Source: Pseudorhodoplanes sp.
GTDB lineage: Bacteria > Pseudomonadota > Alphaproteobacteria > Rhizobiales > Xanthobacteraceae
Direction of reading: 5' to 3'
NCBI GenBank assembly: GCA_013388965.1
Contig: JACAEG010000097.1
Location: 1-39,229, forward strand
DNA length: 39,229 nucleotides
Shown: one piece after another, positions 15,200-23,649 of the stretch
How the letters are laid out: each line of letters opens with the position of its first letter
Position numbering within the stretch: the stretch's first letter is position 1
The notes under the pieces: generated by a model
The model's input: the letters and a program-made list of their open reading frames with translations, nothing else
Told to the model about the DNA's origin: nothing
The model's database searches: none
Made by a program: the position numbers and the translations under genes

Positions 15200-16039
15200 G
15201 TGAACGAAAAGCAGCTCATCAAGAAGGCGTTGGATTACGGCATTCCGAGCAGCACCGTCGCGCAGGCCTTGCGTTTCCGGCGGATTCTGGGTGAGCCGAC
15301 CGAATTCCTGAAGCGTCGTTCGGAGGCGCAGAGGATTGCGGCGACCTCGCCCTATGCCAATGTCATCGACAAGACGAAGGGTTACGGCCGCTTCGGGCCG
15401 AACGATTTTCCGGGCATCATGGATGCGGTCGCGGCGGCAAACCGCATCCGGGAGTCGAAGACGCTGGACGGGAAATTCAAGAAGCCCTTCTTCGTCAATC
15501 TGCTCGAACCGGCCGATCTCGACAACAATCCGGAATTGCTCGCCCTGGCGAGGAGCCGGCCTGTACTGGAGGCGGCTGCGGCCTATCTCGGAACCGTCCC
15601 CGAACTCAGCGGCATCGGCGTATTCCTCAGCCCGGCCAACCAGAGCCTGGAGAAGAGCCAGCAATATCACACCGACGACGTCGACACGACGCAGGTGAAG
15701 TGCTTCGTCAATTGCAACGACATCGGTCCGAACAACGGCCCGTTCACCTTCATCACCGCCGACGCGAGCGACGCCCTGCGCCGAAAGCTGAAGCACGGGT
15801 GGCGGGGGCCTCGGCTTTCCGACGAGGACGTCACGAAAAACTGCAGCCCCGAGGATGTCGTCTCGATCACGGGCGGACCCGGTCACGGTGTGCTGGTAGA
15901 TTCGTCGCGCTGCCTGCATTTCGGCAGCCGCTGCCGCGAGGGCTATCGCCTCGTCATCATGTTCCAGCTTACGCGGCGCCCCAGCCTCGCGATCGAATCC
16001 GACAATCCGCGCGGACGCACGCTCATCATCGATCATTGA
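15200..16039 (+). CDS. Phytanoyl-CoA dioxygenase (PhyH)-like 2-oxoglutarate/Fe(II) oxygenase
   Basis: This 279-aa protein has the metal-binding pattern of 2-oxoglutarate-dependent oxygenases: His157-x-Asp159 in QQYHTDDVD, distal His240 in SSRCLHFGSR and Arg250 ten residues later in GYRLVIMF, the spacing expected for PhyH-like enzymes. Such enzymes hydroxylate or otherwise oxidise an unactivated carbon. In this locus a sugar or lipid-linked substrate is plausible but unproven. The first possible start is TTG at 15149, which would add 17 residues. GTG at 15200 is preferred because a purine-rich GGGGCAGGGG stretch precedes it and the added residues look unlike a domain. The O-acyltransferase gene follows after 45 bases. 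Overall similarity to named members is not assessed. Confidence 0.72.
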   Translation: MNEKQLIKKALDYGIPSSTVAQALRFRRILGEPTEFLKRRSEAQRIAATSPYANVIDKTKGYGRFGPNDFPGIMDAVAAANRIRESKTLDGKFKKPFFVNLLEPADLDNNPELLALARSRPVLEAAAAYLGTVPELSGIGVFLSPANQSLEKSQQYHTDDVDTTQVKCFVNCNDIGPNNGPFTFITADASDALRRKLKHGWRGPRLSDEDVTKNCSPEDVVSITGGPGHGVLVDSSRCLHFGSRCREGYRLVIMFQLTRRPSLAIESDNPRGRTLIIDH

Positions 16040-16040
16040 C

Positions 16041-16056
16041 CGCGCAACCTTGCGCG
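16041..16056 (+). other. GC-rich hairpin just after the dioxygenase stop
   Basis: A perfect inverted repeat CGCGCA-ACCT-TGCGCG begins one base after the dioxygenase TGA and lies in the 45-base gap before the acyltransferase. No T-run follows, so it is at most a weak or Rho-aided terminator, or an mRNA-stabilising hairpin that sets the ratio of the two gene products. Confidence 0.35.
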
Positions 16057-16084
16057 ATCCGAAGCGGAGCCTGGCCGGACGAGG

Positions 16085-18016
16085 ATGAAATATCGCGCCG
16101 ATATCGACGGGCTGCTCGCGGTCGCGGTCATGCCCGTTGTGCTTTATCATGTCGGGGCGGGACCATTCACCGGCGGTTTTGTCGGCGTCGACGTCTTCTT
16201 CGTGATCTCCGGCTTCCTCATCACGTCGCTGATCGTCGAGGACATCCGGAACGATCGCTTTTCGCTGCTCGATTTCTATGAGCGCCGCGCTCGCCGCATT
16301 CTTCCTCCTCTGTTTGCGGTCATGGCGGCCTCGGCGGTTGCTGCCTATCTGCTGTTTCTGCCCCCTCCGTTGCTCGGCTTTTCCGAGAGTCTGATCGCCA
16401 CGTCCTTCTTCGGTTCAAACTTCTATTTCTGGTGGCAGGTCGATTATTTCGATGCGCCCGCAGAGCTGAAACCGCTCCTGCATACGTGGTCGCTGGCCGT
16501 GGAGGAGCAGTTCTATCTGCTCTACCCGCTGCTGCTGTTGCTTGTGGTCCGCCGCTGGAAGAACGCCTGGCCGGTAGTGATCATGATGCTGATGGTCGTC
16601 AGTTACTTGGCGAGCATATGGGCCGTGCGCCGGATGCCGGCGGCGGCCTTCTATCTTCTTCCCTATCGTGCCTGGGAGCTTTTGCTCGGTGCCATGCTCG
16701 CGAGCGGCTTCGCCCCCAAAGTGGGCGGGAGACGGCTTGCGGAGGTGCTCTCGCTCGCCGGCGTCGCCCTGATCGCCTACGCCGTCTTTACCTATCGGAC
16801 TTCGATGGTATTTCCCGGACGCGCGGCCGTTTATCCATGCCTTGGCGCCGCCTTGCTGATTTATGCCGGGGGCCTCAGTACCGAAACACTGGTCGGGCGG
16901 GCGATGACCTGGCGGCCGGTCGTCTTTATCGGGCTTATTTCCTATTCGCTCTATCTCTGGCACTGGCCGATTGTCGTGTTTGGCAAATACTGGCTCGTCA
17001 TGCCGCCGACGCCAACGATTCTGGCGGGGATGGTGCTGGCATCCGTCGTCCTGTCGTATCTGTCCTGGAAGTGGCTCGAAGGGCCGATCCGCGCGAAGCT
17101 GCGCTTGCCCACGCGCCGGGAGCTGGCTGCTGGCATCGGCGCTTGTGTCGCCGCCTTCCTGGTCTTCGGCATGTGGGGGATCGCGGCGCAAGGTTGGCCT
17201 CACCGGATCAGCCCGGTCGTGCTCGCGCTCGCCGACGAAAAGCAGTTCATGCATGATCGCCGAGACTGCAACGGTGTCTCAAACAAGCAATTGTCCGACC
17301 TCTGCATCCGCGGAGCTTCAGGCGTCGCACCGGATTTCATTCTGGTCGGCGACAGCCACGCCGACGCCCTCAGCCCGGGCCTGTTTGCGGCGGCGGCGGC
17401 AGCGGGCCGCGCCGGCTACCAGTTCACGGAGGGCGGATATCGTCCAGCCTACGGTTTCGATCGCGTCGGCGATGAGATGCGCATCAGAAAACTCGACGCG
17501 AATCTGCGGGAACTGATCGAGAGAAGCGGCATTCGGGACATATTCATCATGGCCTACTGGTCGTCCGCGATGAAGAATGAATATCTCGACGCCAACGGCC
17601 ACCGCCGGTCGGCCGCGCTTGTCCTGGCACACAGCCTGACGACGCTCGCCCGTTCCGATCCGAATATTCGTCTGTTCGTCATCGAGGACAACCCGAGTGC
17701 CCCGCAGCTTTCTCCGGGCACGGCGGCCCGGGCCATTCATTTCGGAAAGCAGCCGTCGGTCGGCATCGCGCGGCAGGAATACCAGGAGCAACTCGATGCC
17801 TTCCGTCCGGTTCTCAGAGAAATCGAGAAGCTTCCGAACGTCAAGGTAATCGCACTTGGCGATCTCCTGTGCGACAAGAGCTTCTGCGGCAGCACTTCGG
17901 CCGACCAGCCGCTCTATCGCGATGACAATCACCTCTCGATCGTGGGGGCGTCGCGCCTCCAGGGAATGTTGACGGACATCCTCGCCCGCCCGAGCGCCGC
18001 AGCAAGCAATCACTGA
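16085..18016 (+). CDS. OafA-type O-acyltransferase: acyltransferase-3 membrane domain fused to SGNH domain
   Basis: This 643-aa inner-membrane protein transfers an acyl, usually acetyl, group to surface polysaccharide. The N-terminal acyltransferase-3 domain (about residues 1-370, roughly ten membrane segments) starts MKYRADIDGLLAVAVMPVVL and shows GGFVGVDVFFVISGFLIT, a YERRARRI stretch and the TWSLAVEEQFY motif. The C-terminal periplasmic SGNH domain carries GDSH with Ser424 and DDNHLS with Asp613 and His616, completing a Ser-Asp-His set. This is the full-length OafA/YrhL arrangement. The sugar position modified cannot be inferred. It is convergent with the first GT-B-like paralogue, with only 18 bases between. 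Confidence 0.93.
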   Translation: MKYRADIDGLLAVAVMPVVLYHVGAGPFTGGFVGVDVFFVISGFLITSLIVEDIRNDRFSLLDFYERRARRILPPLFAVMAASAVAAYLLFLPPPLLGFSESLIATSFFGSNFYFWWQVDYFDAPAELKPLLHTWSLAVEEQFYLLYPLLLLLVVRRWKNAWPVVIMMLMVVSYLASIWAVRRMPAAAFYLLPYRAWELLLGAMLASGFAPKVGGRRLAEVLSLAGVALIAYAVFTYRTSMVFPGRAAVYPCLGAALLIYAGGLSTETLVGRAMTWRPVVFIGLISYSLYLWHWPIVVFGKYWLVMPPTPTILAGMVLASVVLSYLSWKWLEGPIRAKLRLPTRRELAAGIGACVAAFLVFGMWGIAAQGWPHRISPVVLALADEKQFMHDRRDCNGVSNKQLSDLCIRGASGVAPDFILVGDSHADALSPGLFAAAAAAGRAGYQFTEGGYRPAYGFDRVGDEMRIRKLDANLRELIERSGIRDIFIMAYWSSAMKNEYLDANGHRRSAALVLAHSLTTLARSDPNIRLFVIEDNPSAPQLSPGTAARAIHFGKQPSVGIARQEYQEQLDAFRPVLREIEKLPNVKVIALGDLLCDKSFCGSTSADQPLYRDDNHLSIVGASRLQGMLTDILARPSAAASNH

Positions 18017-18032
18017 CACGGACCGCGCCGTG
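18017..18032. terminator. Possible bidirectional hairpin between convergent genes
   Basis: CACGG-ACCGCG-CCGTG forms a five-base GC stem with a six-base loop in the 18-base gap between the acyltransferase stop and the end of the minus-strand gene. Its position between convergent genes suits a terminator, but there is no T-run on either side and the stem is short. Confidence 0.3.
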
Positions 18033-18034
18033 CT

Positions 18035-19426
18035 TCAGGCCGCGATGCCGGTGGTCGCCGCCTTGCCGTGACGGGTGCGCAGAATTTCGTCGCGAACGGC
18101 CTCGCGGACGCGCTGGCCCGCCATTCCATCGTCGTTGCCGACCCAGAAGGTGAGCGCCTCCGCGGCTGCGGGACGAAGGTCGGACGCGCGGGGCGAGGGC
18201 GCATTCAGATGGGCGCTTGCGCGCTCGACGATTTCATCCGGCGAACGCGCCCGTTCCACCGCGTCCCCGACGTCGATCACCAGGGGGCGCATGCGGGGAT
18301 CGTCGGCCTCGCCGAATTGCGGCACGATCACGGGCTTGCCGGCCGCGAGCGCTTCCAAAAGCGCAGTGGTATTGAAACCGATGACGACGCTGCTCGCGAC
18401 GATCAACGGGAAGGGATCGCCGCCGGAAACAACGGACAGGTTGGGTGGCAGCTCTCCGGCGAACTGACGCAGGAGATTCAGGCTGTCGTCCACGCGCCTC
18501 GATTGAGCCTTGGTCTTGACCACGACCCGCGCCTGCGGATTGCGTCTCGCCAGTTCGATAATCGCCTTGTGGGTCCCTTCGCAGAGTTCCGTCCAGGAGA
18601 GGTTGGCCCATTCGCCATCGGTGACGTCGATGCGGACCCGTGCGTCGGTCACGCGCTCCATGTCGGTCAGCTTCTCCTTGCGCCAGAAGGAAAAGAAAAG
18701 GACCTGTGGGGCGTTCCCGGACTGGTCGGCGGCATGGTTCTTTCGCCACCTGTGAATGCGATCCATCCGCGGCATGCCCGTGACGGCGATCTGCTCGCGA
18801 GCGGCCACGCCGGTTTCTGCCTGCAACTCCTTCTCGGTATCGCTGTAGACGAGGATCTTGCTGCCTTCGAAGGCGCCCCTGGTCCGGTAGATCGCGCGCC
18901 AGTATTCGACGCGCTCGGGACTCTTGACGTTTTCCTTGTGCAGAACCACGAGCGGTGTTCCCGCCTGCTTCAATGCGGCGCCGAACTCGCGCTGCGCGAA
19001 GTAGCCGAAATTGGCCGTGACCACGGCATCGATCGGCCGCAATTCGCGGAAGCGCTGCCAAAGCGCAAGCAGAAACTCGCGAAATTGCAGCTTGCTCGCC
19101 TCCACGGCGGGATCGTCGCTGGCATAGCGCCGGTTGCTGAGCTGTGGGGCGAGGATCGCCGATGCCATCGCCTTCAGCGCGTAATTCGGCCAGCTCACGA
19201 CCTCGAACGCGGAATCGGCAAGCAGGCTCTCCTCGATATCGCCCGGGAAGCCCGGCTTGTTCAGATTGAGCACGAGCACGCGGTAGCTCGCCGGTTCGCC
19301 GCGCCTCGATGGAAGGTGCTCCGGAAACGGTCTCACGCTCAAGGCCAGCACGCGTGCCGCAATTCGCGGCAGGCGCAGCCGCGCGAGCAGGCTCAGCGCC
19401 GGATAGAGGATGAATTTAAGGCGCAT
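18035..19426 (-). CDS. GT-B-like polysaccharide protein, tandem paralogue A (463 aa)
   Basis: I do not recognise a named family with confidence. Four consecutive minus-strand genes encode clearly related proteins, and this is the promoter-distal one. Shared features in order: a basic hydrophobic N-terminal helix, VLVLNLNKPGFPGDIEESLL, a DAVVTANFGYFAQREF stretch, VLHKENVKSPERVEYW, SKILVYSDTEKELQ, VTGMPRMDRIHRWRK, VLFFSFWRKEKLT, VVVKTK and a C-terminal SGGDPFPLIVASSVVIGFNT leading to ALLEALAAGKPVIVPQFGEA. The last part resembles the donor-site half of GT-B glycosyltransferases (compare CDP-glycerol or KpsC/S-type proteins). A sugar transferase acting at the inner membrane is inferred. By eye it is closest to paralogue C (20851-22275). 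Confidence 0.8.
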   Translation of the reverse strand: MRLKFILYPALSLLARLRLPRIAARVLALSVRPFPEHLPSRRGEPASYRVLVLNLNKPGFPGDIEESLLADSAFEVVSWPNYALKAMASAILAPQLSNRRYASDDPAVEASKLQFREFLLALWQRFRELRPIDAVVTANFGYFAQREFGAALKQAGTPLVVLHKENVKSPERVEYWRAIYRTRGAFEGSKILVYSDTEKELQAETGVAAREQIAVTGMPRMDRIHRWRKNHAADQSGNAPQVLFFSFWRKEKLTDMERVTDARVRIDVTDGEWANLSWTELCEGTHKAIIELARRNPQARVVVKTKAQSRRVDDSLNLLRQFAGELPPNLSVVSGGDPFPLIVASSVVIGFNTTALLEALAAGKPVIVPQFGEADDPRMRPLVIDVGDAVERARSPDEIVERASAHLNAPSPRASDLRPAAAEALTFWVGNDDGMAGQRVREAVRDEILRTRHGKAATTGIAA

Positions 19427-19444
19427 GGTCCCCGCCGGACGACA

Positions 19445-20863
19445 TCACGCAGGCTTTATTTCCCTGCAGATTGCCTCATAGGCGCGGCGCCCGGCAAGGC
19501 CGTCCTCGTTGCCCAGCCAATATTGCAGGATCTTCTTCACCCTTTCCGGCAGCTCCAGCGGGGTATTGAGGGGCTGGATCGCACGAGCCAGAACGAGCTC
19601 CCGAAGCTGGGCGGGAGAGTCGGCGTAATCCGCGGCATCACCTACATCGATCACGAACTTGCGCAGGACGGGATCGACCGCCTCGCCGAAACGGGGAACG
19701 ATGACCGGCTTGCCGAGCGCGAGCGCTTCCAGGACGCCGGTCGTGTTGAATCCGACGACGACCCGGCTCTCGGCCATCAATTCAAAGGCGTCGCCCCCCG
19801 AGGTGATATGGAAATTGGCGGGCGGAGCTTCCTCGCCCGCGTTGACGATGGCGAGCAATTCCTCGTCCTGTCGAGTCAGGCCTTTGGTCTTGGCGTAAAC
19901 ATGAATGTCCGGCCTTGCGCGCGCCAGGTCGACCATCGCGCGGTGGGTATCCGTGCAGAAGCCGCCCCATCCATTCGACAATCCTGCCTCGACCGGGATC
20001 TTGTCCGAGCGAGAGAACGAGAAAAACGTCACCTTCGCGGCGCGGCCGGCGGGCGCCGGCCCCGCATGCTCGCGCCGCCAGCGATGGAAGCGGTCGAGCC
20101 GAGCCATGCCGACTACCTCCACTTGCGATGGCGTAACGATGCCGCTCGACAACTCGAGGTCACATTCCATCTGGTTGTAGACTAGAATTTTGCGACCGCC
20201 GAACTTGCCGCGTCTCTCCCGATAGATCCCGCGCCAGAATTCGCGGCGATGCTCTGTTGCGGCGTTGAGATTTTCCTTCTGGAGCACCACGAAGGGCGTC
20301 CCGTATTGCTCAAGCGCGAAGGCAAGTTCGCGCTGTACGCGATAGCCGAAATTCGGGGAGATGACGGCCGCGAATGGCTGGATGCGCTGCAGATGTCGCC
20401 ACATCGCAAGGGCAAATCGCCGGTATCGGGGCTTGGTCGCCTCGACCTCCGGATTGTTGGTGACATAGGTGTCGTGCCGTAGGCCGGGATAGAGAATGGT
20501 ATCGGCGATGGCGGGCAGAGCATATTGCGGCCACTGCACCAGTTCGAACCGGTCGTCGCCGCTGAAGACCTCGAGAATATCTCTGAGAAACTCGTCCTTT
20601 CCGGAATTCAGGACGAGAATCCGACTTGGCCCGGTCTTGGGTGTGCCATCGTCCTTGACGATGGGTTGAGAAAGGGTCGCAAGCATGCGCGCCGCTACCC
20701 ACGGCAAATTCCACCGCGCCGCGAACGACAGGATCTTTCGCCGGGTGTCTTTGTGCACCAGGATGGCGTGAGCCTTGTTCCGGTAGTCGTCAAGGCGCTG
20801 AATCATCGAGCTGCTCGTGCAATTCGTGCCATCGGGCCGCTCCAGGCCGTTCAGTTCTGGCAT
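19445..20863 (-). CDS. GT-B-like polysaccharide protein, tandem paralogue B (472 aa)
   Basis: This is the third gene of the minus-strand paralogue run. It keeps the family core: ILVLNSGKDEFLRDILEVF, ISPNFGYRVQRELAFAL, VLQKENLNAATEHRREFW, GRKILVYNQMECDLEL, VVGMARLDRFHRWRR, VTFFSFSRSDKIP, VYAKTK and SGGDAFELMAESRVVVGFNT leading to GVLEALALGKPVIVPRFGEA. It differs most in the middle, with Asn-Gln-Met-Glu replacing the DTE/ETE/DIE segment and ARLDRFHRW replacing the MPR form. The N-terminal 30 residues before the hydrophobic helix are longer than in the others. The first 13 bases overlap paralogue C's 3' end (20851-20863), showing translational coupling. Function is inferred only from the GT-B-like C-terminal half; it may act on a different acceptor from A and C. 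Confidence 0.8.
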   Translation of the reverse strand: MPELNGLERPDGTNCTSSSMIQRLDDYRNKAHAILVHKDTRRKILSFAARWNLPWVAARMLATLSQPIVKDDGTPKTGPSRILVLNSGKDEFLRDILEVFSGDDRFELVQWPQYALPAIADTILYPGLRHDTYVTNNPEVEATKPRYRRFALAMWRHLQRIQPFAAVISPNFGYRVQRELAFALEQYGTPFVVLQKENLNAATEHRREFWRGIYRERRGKFGGRKILVYNQMECDLELSSGIVTPSQVEVVGMARLDRFHRWRREHAGPAPAGRAAKVTFFSFSRSDKIPVEAGLSNGWGGFCTDTHRAMVDLARARPDIHVYAKTKGLTRQDEELLAIVNAGEEAPPANFHITSGGDAFELMAESRVVVGFNTTGVLEALALGKPVIVPRFGEAVDPVLRKFVIDVGDAADYADSPAQLRELVLARAIQPLNTPLELPERVKKILQYWLGNEDGLAGRRAYEAICREIKPA

Positions 20864-22275
20864 GCGGGGACAGAGAAGAGGGCCGGCGCCTTCCGGCGCG
20901 GCTTCGCCGCGGTCCGGCGATCCCGGGTCCGCCCGATCTCGCGCCTGACGCTATCCAGCACCCGCCGGCCGGCGCCGCCGTCGTCGTTGCCGACCCATTC
21001 CCGCAAGGTCCTTGCCGCCGTGGGGTCGAGCTGTTCGGGAACGGTGGCGGGGCTGTCGAGCTCGAGGCAGACGAGGCGCTTCAGATCGTCCGGTGAATGC
21101 GCCTTCTGCACCGCATCGCCGAGATCGATGACAAGCTCGCTCATGGCGGGATCGCGCGCTTCGCCGAAATCCGGGACGATGACCGTCTTCCCGGCGGCCA
21201 GCGCCTCCAGGAGGGCCGTGCTGTTGAAGCCGATCACGACCTTGCTCTCGGCGATCAGCTCGACCGGATCGCCACCCTTCACGATGCTGAAATTCGGCGG
21301 CAGCTCGCCACCATATTCGCCGAGGCTCCTGAGCACCTCGTCGAGCCTTATGGATTGCGGCTTCGTCTTCAGCACGACCCGGATATCGGGACGGGCGCGC
21401 GCCAGTTCGATGACGGCGCGGTAGGTGCCCTCGCACAGGACATTCCAGTTGCGCCTGCTCCATTCCTCGTTGCTGTCGACGCGCAGGCGGGCATCGGTCA
21501 CGCGCTCGTAGGCGGTCAGCTTTTCTCGCGCCCAGAATGCAAAGAACAGGACCTGCCGCGGATTGGCAGCCGCCGTTCCGCCATGCTCCCGCCGCCACCG
21601 GTGCACGCGATCCAGCCGCGGCATGCCGGTGACCACGATCGCATTCGCGTCGGCGACGCCCCCCGCGATCTGCAGCGCGCGTTCGGTCTCGCTATAGACG
21701 AGAATCTTGCTGCCCTCGAAACGGCCGCGCGCACGATAGATCGGCTCCCAGTATTTCAGCCGCCCCGGGCTCTTCACGTTTTCCTTGTGCAGGGCGATGA
21801 AAGGCGTGCCCGCTTCCTGCAACGCCGCGGCGAATTCCCGCTGATTGTAATAGCCGTAATTGGCGGTGAGGACGGCGTCGATCGGGCAGGACCGGGTGAG
21901 CGCCTGCCAGACCTCAAGGAGAAACCGGCGGTAGCGCTGTTTCGTGGCCTCGATCGCGGGATCGTCGGTGGCATATCGCTTGTTGCTGAGTTCGGGAGCG
22001 AGCAGGGCGGCCGAGAACGATGTCAGGGCATAGGTGGGCCAGCTCACGAGCGCGACATCATGCGCGTCGCCGAAGCTCGCCGCCACATCCGCCGGGAATC
22101 CGGGCTTGTTCAGGTTGAGGACCATGATTCGGCAGGCGGGGGAAGCGGGAGCGGGAAGGCCAGGCAGCGGCGACAGGTTGCGCGCCAGCAGCCATGCCGC
22201 CAGGCGCGGCATGTTCAATCGCGCCGCAATTCGCAGGATCCATTTGAGCCAGGTCTTGGGCCGGAGATAGGTCAT
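20851..22275 (-). CDS. GT-B-like polysaccharide protein, tandem paralogue C (474 aa)
   Basis: This is the second gene of the run in transcription order. It shares with paralogue A the opening IMVLNLNKPGFPADVAASF, the ELSNKRYATDDPAIEATKQ segment, ENVKSPGRLKYW and SKILVYSETERALQ, so A and C look like the nearest pair although B lies between them. The conserved VTGMPRLDRVHRWRR, VLFFAFWAREKLT, VVLKTK and KGGDPVELIAESKVVIGFNS blocks are present, then ALLEALAAGKTVIVPDFGEA. The C-terminus ends with a Arg/Lys-rich tail (about 25 residues) not shared by D. It overlaps B by 13 bases and is separated from D by 3 bases. A glycosyltransferase role is inferred. Confidence 0.8.
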   Translation of the reverse strand: MTYLRPKTWLKWILRIAARLNMPRLAAWLLARNLSPLPGLPAPASPACRIMVLNLNKPGFPADVAASFGDAHDVALVSWPTYALTSFSAALLAPELSNKRYATDDPAIEATKQRYRRFLLEVWQALTRSCPIDAVLTANYGYYNQREFAAALQEAGTPFIALHKENVKSPGRLKYWEPIYRARGRFEGSKILVYSETERALQIAGGVADANAIVVTGMPRLDRVHRWRREHGGTAAANPRQVLFFAFWAREKLTAYERVTDARLRVDSNEEWSRRNWNVLCEGTYRAVIELARARPDIRVVLKTKPQSIRLDEVLRSLGEYGGELPPNFSIVKGGDPVELIAESKVVIGFNSTALLEALAAGKTVIVPDFGEARDPAMSELVIDLGDAVQKAHSPDDLKRLVCLELDSPATVPEQLDPTAARTLREWVGNDDGGAGRRVLDSVRREIGRTRDRRTAAKPRRKAPALFSVPACQN

Positions 22276-22278
22276 CGG

Positions 22279-23649
22279 CTAGACGGCGCGAGCGAGGTTC
22301 GGCGCAACCGCATCCCTGATCGCGTTGTGAACGCGCTGGCCGGCGGCGCAATCGTCGTTGCCGACCCAGTATCGCAATACCCGCGACACCGACCCGGTGA
22401 GTTCGCTCGGAACGTCGCGCGGGTTGTCGACAAGATCGGTGACGAGCCGGATGAGCTCCTCCTCCGACTGCGCGTAGGTCACTGCATCTCCGAGATCGAT
22501 AATATGACCGCGCATGGCGCTGTCCTGCGCCTCGCCGAACCAGGGGACGATCACCGGCTTGCCGGCCGCGATCGCCTCGAGCAGCCCGGTCGTGTTGAAG
22601 CCAATCACAGCCCGGCTCTGGGTCATCAGCGGGAAGGGATCCCCACCGGCGACCACCTTGACGTTTTCCGGCAGCGTTTCCGCCGCCGATTTCAGCATCA
22701 GCAGGATATCGTCCTTCTTGCGGTGCTGACCCTTGGTCTTGATCACGACGGTGATGTCCGGCCGGCGGCGCGCGAGTTCGACCATGGCGCGATGCGAGCC
22801 TTGCCCGAGATCGTTCCAGCCGAGCTTGCCCCAGTCGCCGTCCATCGCCTCCATATTGCCTTCGATTCCGGCATAGGCCTTGCGCTGGATGCCGGTCAGT
22901 TTCTCGTGGCGCGCAAAGGCGAAGAACAGGACCTGGGGCGAGGTTCGCTCGCGCGAGGGGCCCGCATGCTGCCGGCGCCAGCGATGCACGCGATCGAGCC
23001 GCGGCATGCCGGTGATCACGATTCGCTCCGGTTCCGCGACGACGCTCTCGATCTGCAGGTTGCGCTCGATATCGTTGTAGACGAGCACGGTCCTGCCGGT
23101 GAAGGGGCCGCGGCGTTCCTTGTAGAGACGATGCCAATAGCCGACCCGGTTCGGCGGCCGGACATTCTCCTTGTGAATGGCGACGAAGGGTGTGCCCGCC
23201 GCCTCAAGAACGGCCGCGAATTCGCGTTCCGCGCAATAGCTGAAATTGCCGGTCAGCACGATGTCGATCGGCATCAACCGCGACAGATGGGTCCAGACCT
23301 GCGCCAGAAAATCCCGATACGCGCGTTTGGTGGCCTCGATCTTCGGGTCGGACGTCAGATAGAAATTGTGATCGAGCGACGGCGACAGGATGGCGGACGA
23401 GAAGGCCTTCAGCGCAAAGCTCGGCCAAACGACAACCTCGAAATCCTCCGCCTCGCGAAAACTCTCCTCGATGTCCTCGAAGAATCCGGCGCGCGACATG
23501 ACGAGCGCCCGGTAGCGCGCCTTGCGGGTTTGCGCGGCCCCGACCGGCAGCCTTCGGGAGATCAGGTAGAGCAGCCAGGCGGCCAGCCGCGGCTGCCGCC
23601 ACCGGGCGAATTGCCGGAAAAGAAAATACAGGATCGAATGTACAAACAT
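22279..23649 (-). CDS. GT-B-like polysaccharide protein, tandem paralogue D (456 aa)
   Basis: This is the promoter-proximal gene of the paralogue run. It begins MFVHSILYFLFRQFARWRQP, a basic amphipathic or membrane-touching helix as in its siblings. Conserved blocks are VLTGNFSYCAEREFAAVLEA, AIHKENVRPPNRVGYW, RTVLVYNDIERNLQ, ITGMPRLDRVHRWRR, VLFFAFARHEKLT, VVIKTKGQHRKKDD and AGGDPFPLMTQSRAVIGFNT, then GLLEAIAAGKPVIVPWFGEA. The end YWVGNDDCAAGQRV matches the shared GN(D/E)D motif of the other three. The ATG at 23649 faces the ABC exporter gene across 279 bases. No signal peptide is seen, so a cytoplasmic membrane-face enzyme is likely. Biochemical role unknown; a glycosyl or sugar-phosphate transferase is the best guess. 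Confidence 0.8.
   Translation of the reverse strand: MFVHSILYFLFRQFARWRQPRLAAWLLYLISRRLPVGAAQTRKARYRALVMSRAGFFEDIEESFREAEDFEVVVWPSFALKAFSSAILSPSLDHNFYLTSDPKIEATKRAYRDFLAQVWTHLSRLMPIDIVLTGNFSYCAEREFAAVLEAAGTPFVAIHKENVRPPNRVGYWHRLYKERRGPFTGRTVLVYNDIERNLQIESVVAEPERIVITGMPRLDRVHRWRRQHAGPSRERTSPQVLFFAFARHEKLTGIQRKAYAGIEGNMEAMDGDWGKLGWNDLGQGSHRAMVELARRRPDITVVIKTKGQHRKKDDILLMLKSAAETLPENVKVVAGGDPFPLMTQSRAVIGFNTTGLLEAIAAGKPVIVPWFGEAQDSAMRGHIIDLGDAVTYAQSEEELIRLVTDLVDNPRDVPSELTGSVSRVLRYWVGNDDCAAGQRVHNAIRDAVAPNLARAV

Noticed and set aside
18068-20185. 705-codon open frame on the plus strand, antisense to paralogues A and B
   Set aside because: Same pattern of frame shadow; it has no recognisable domain and the opposite strand carries the conserved blocks.
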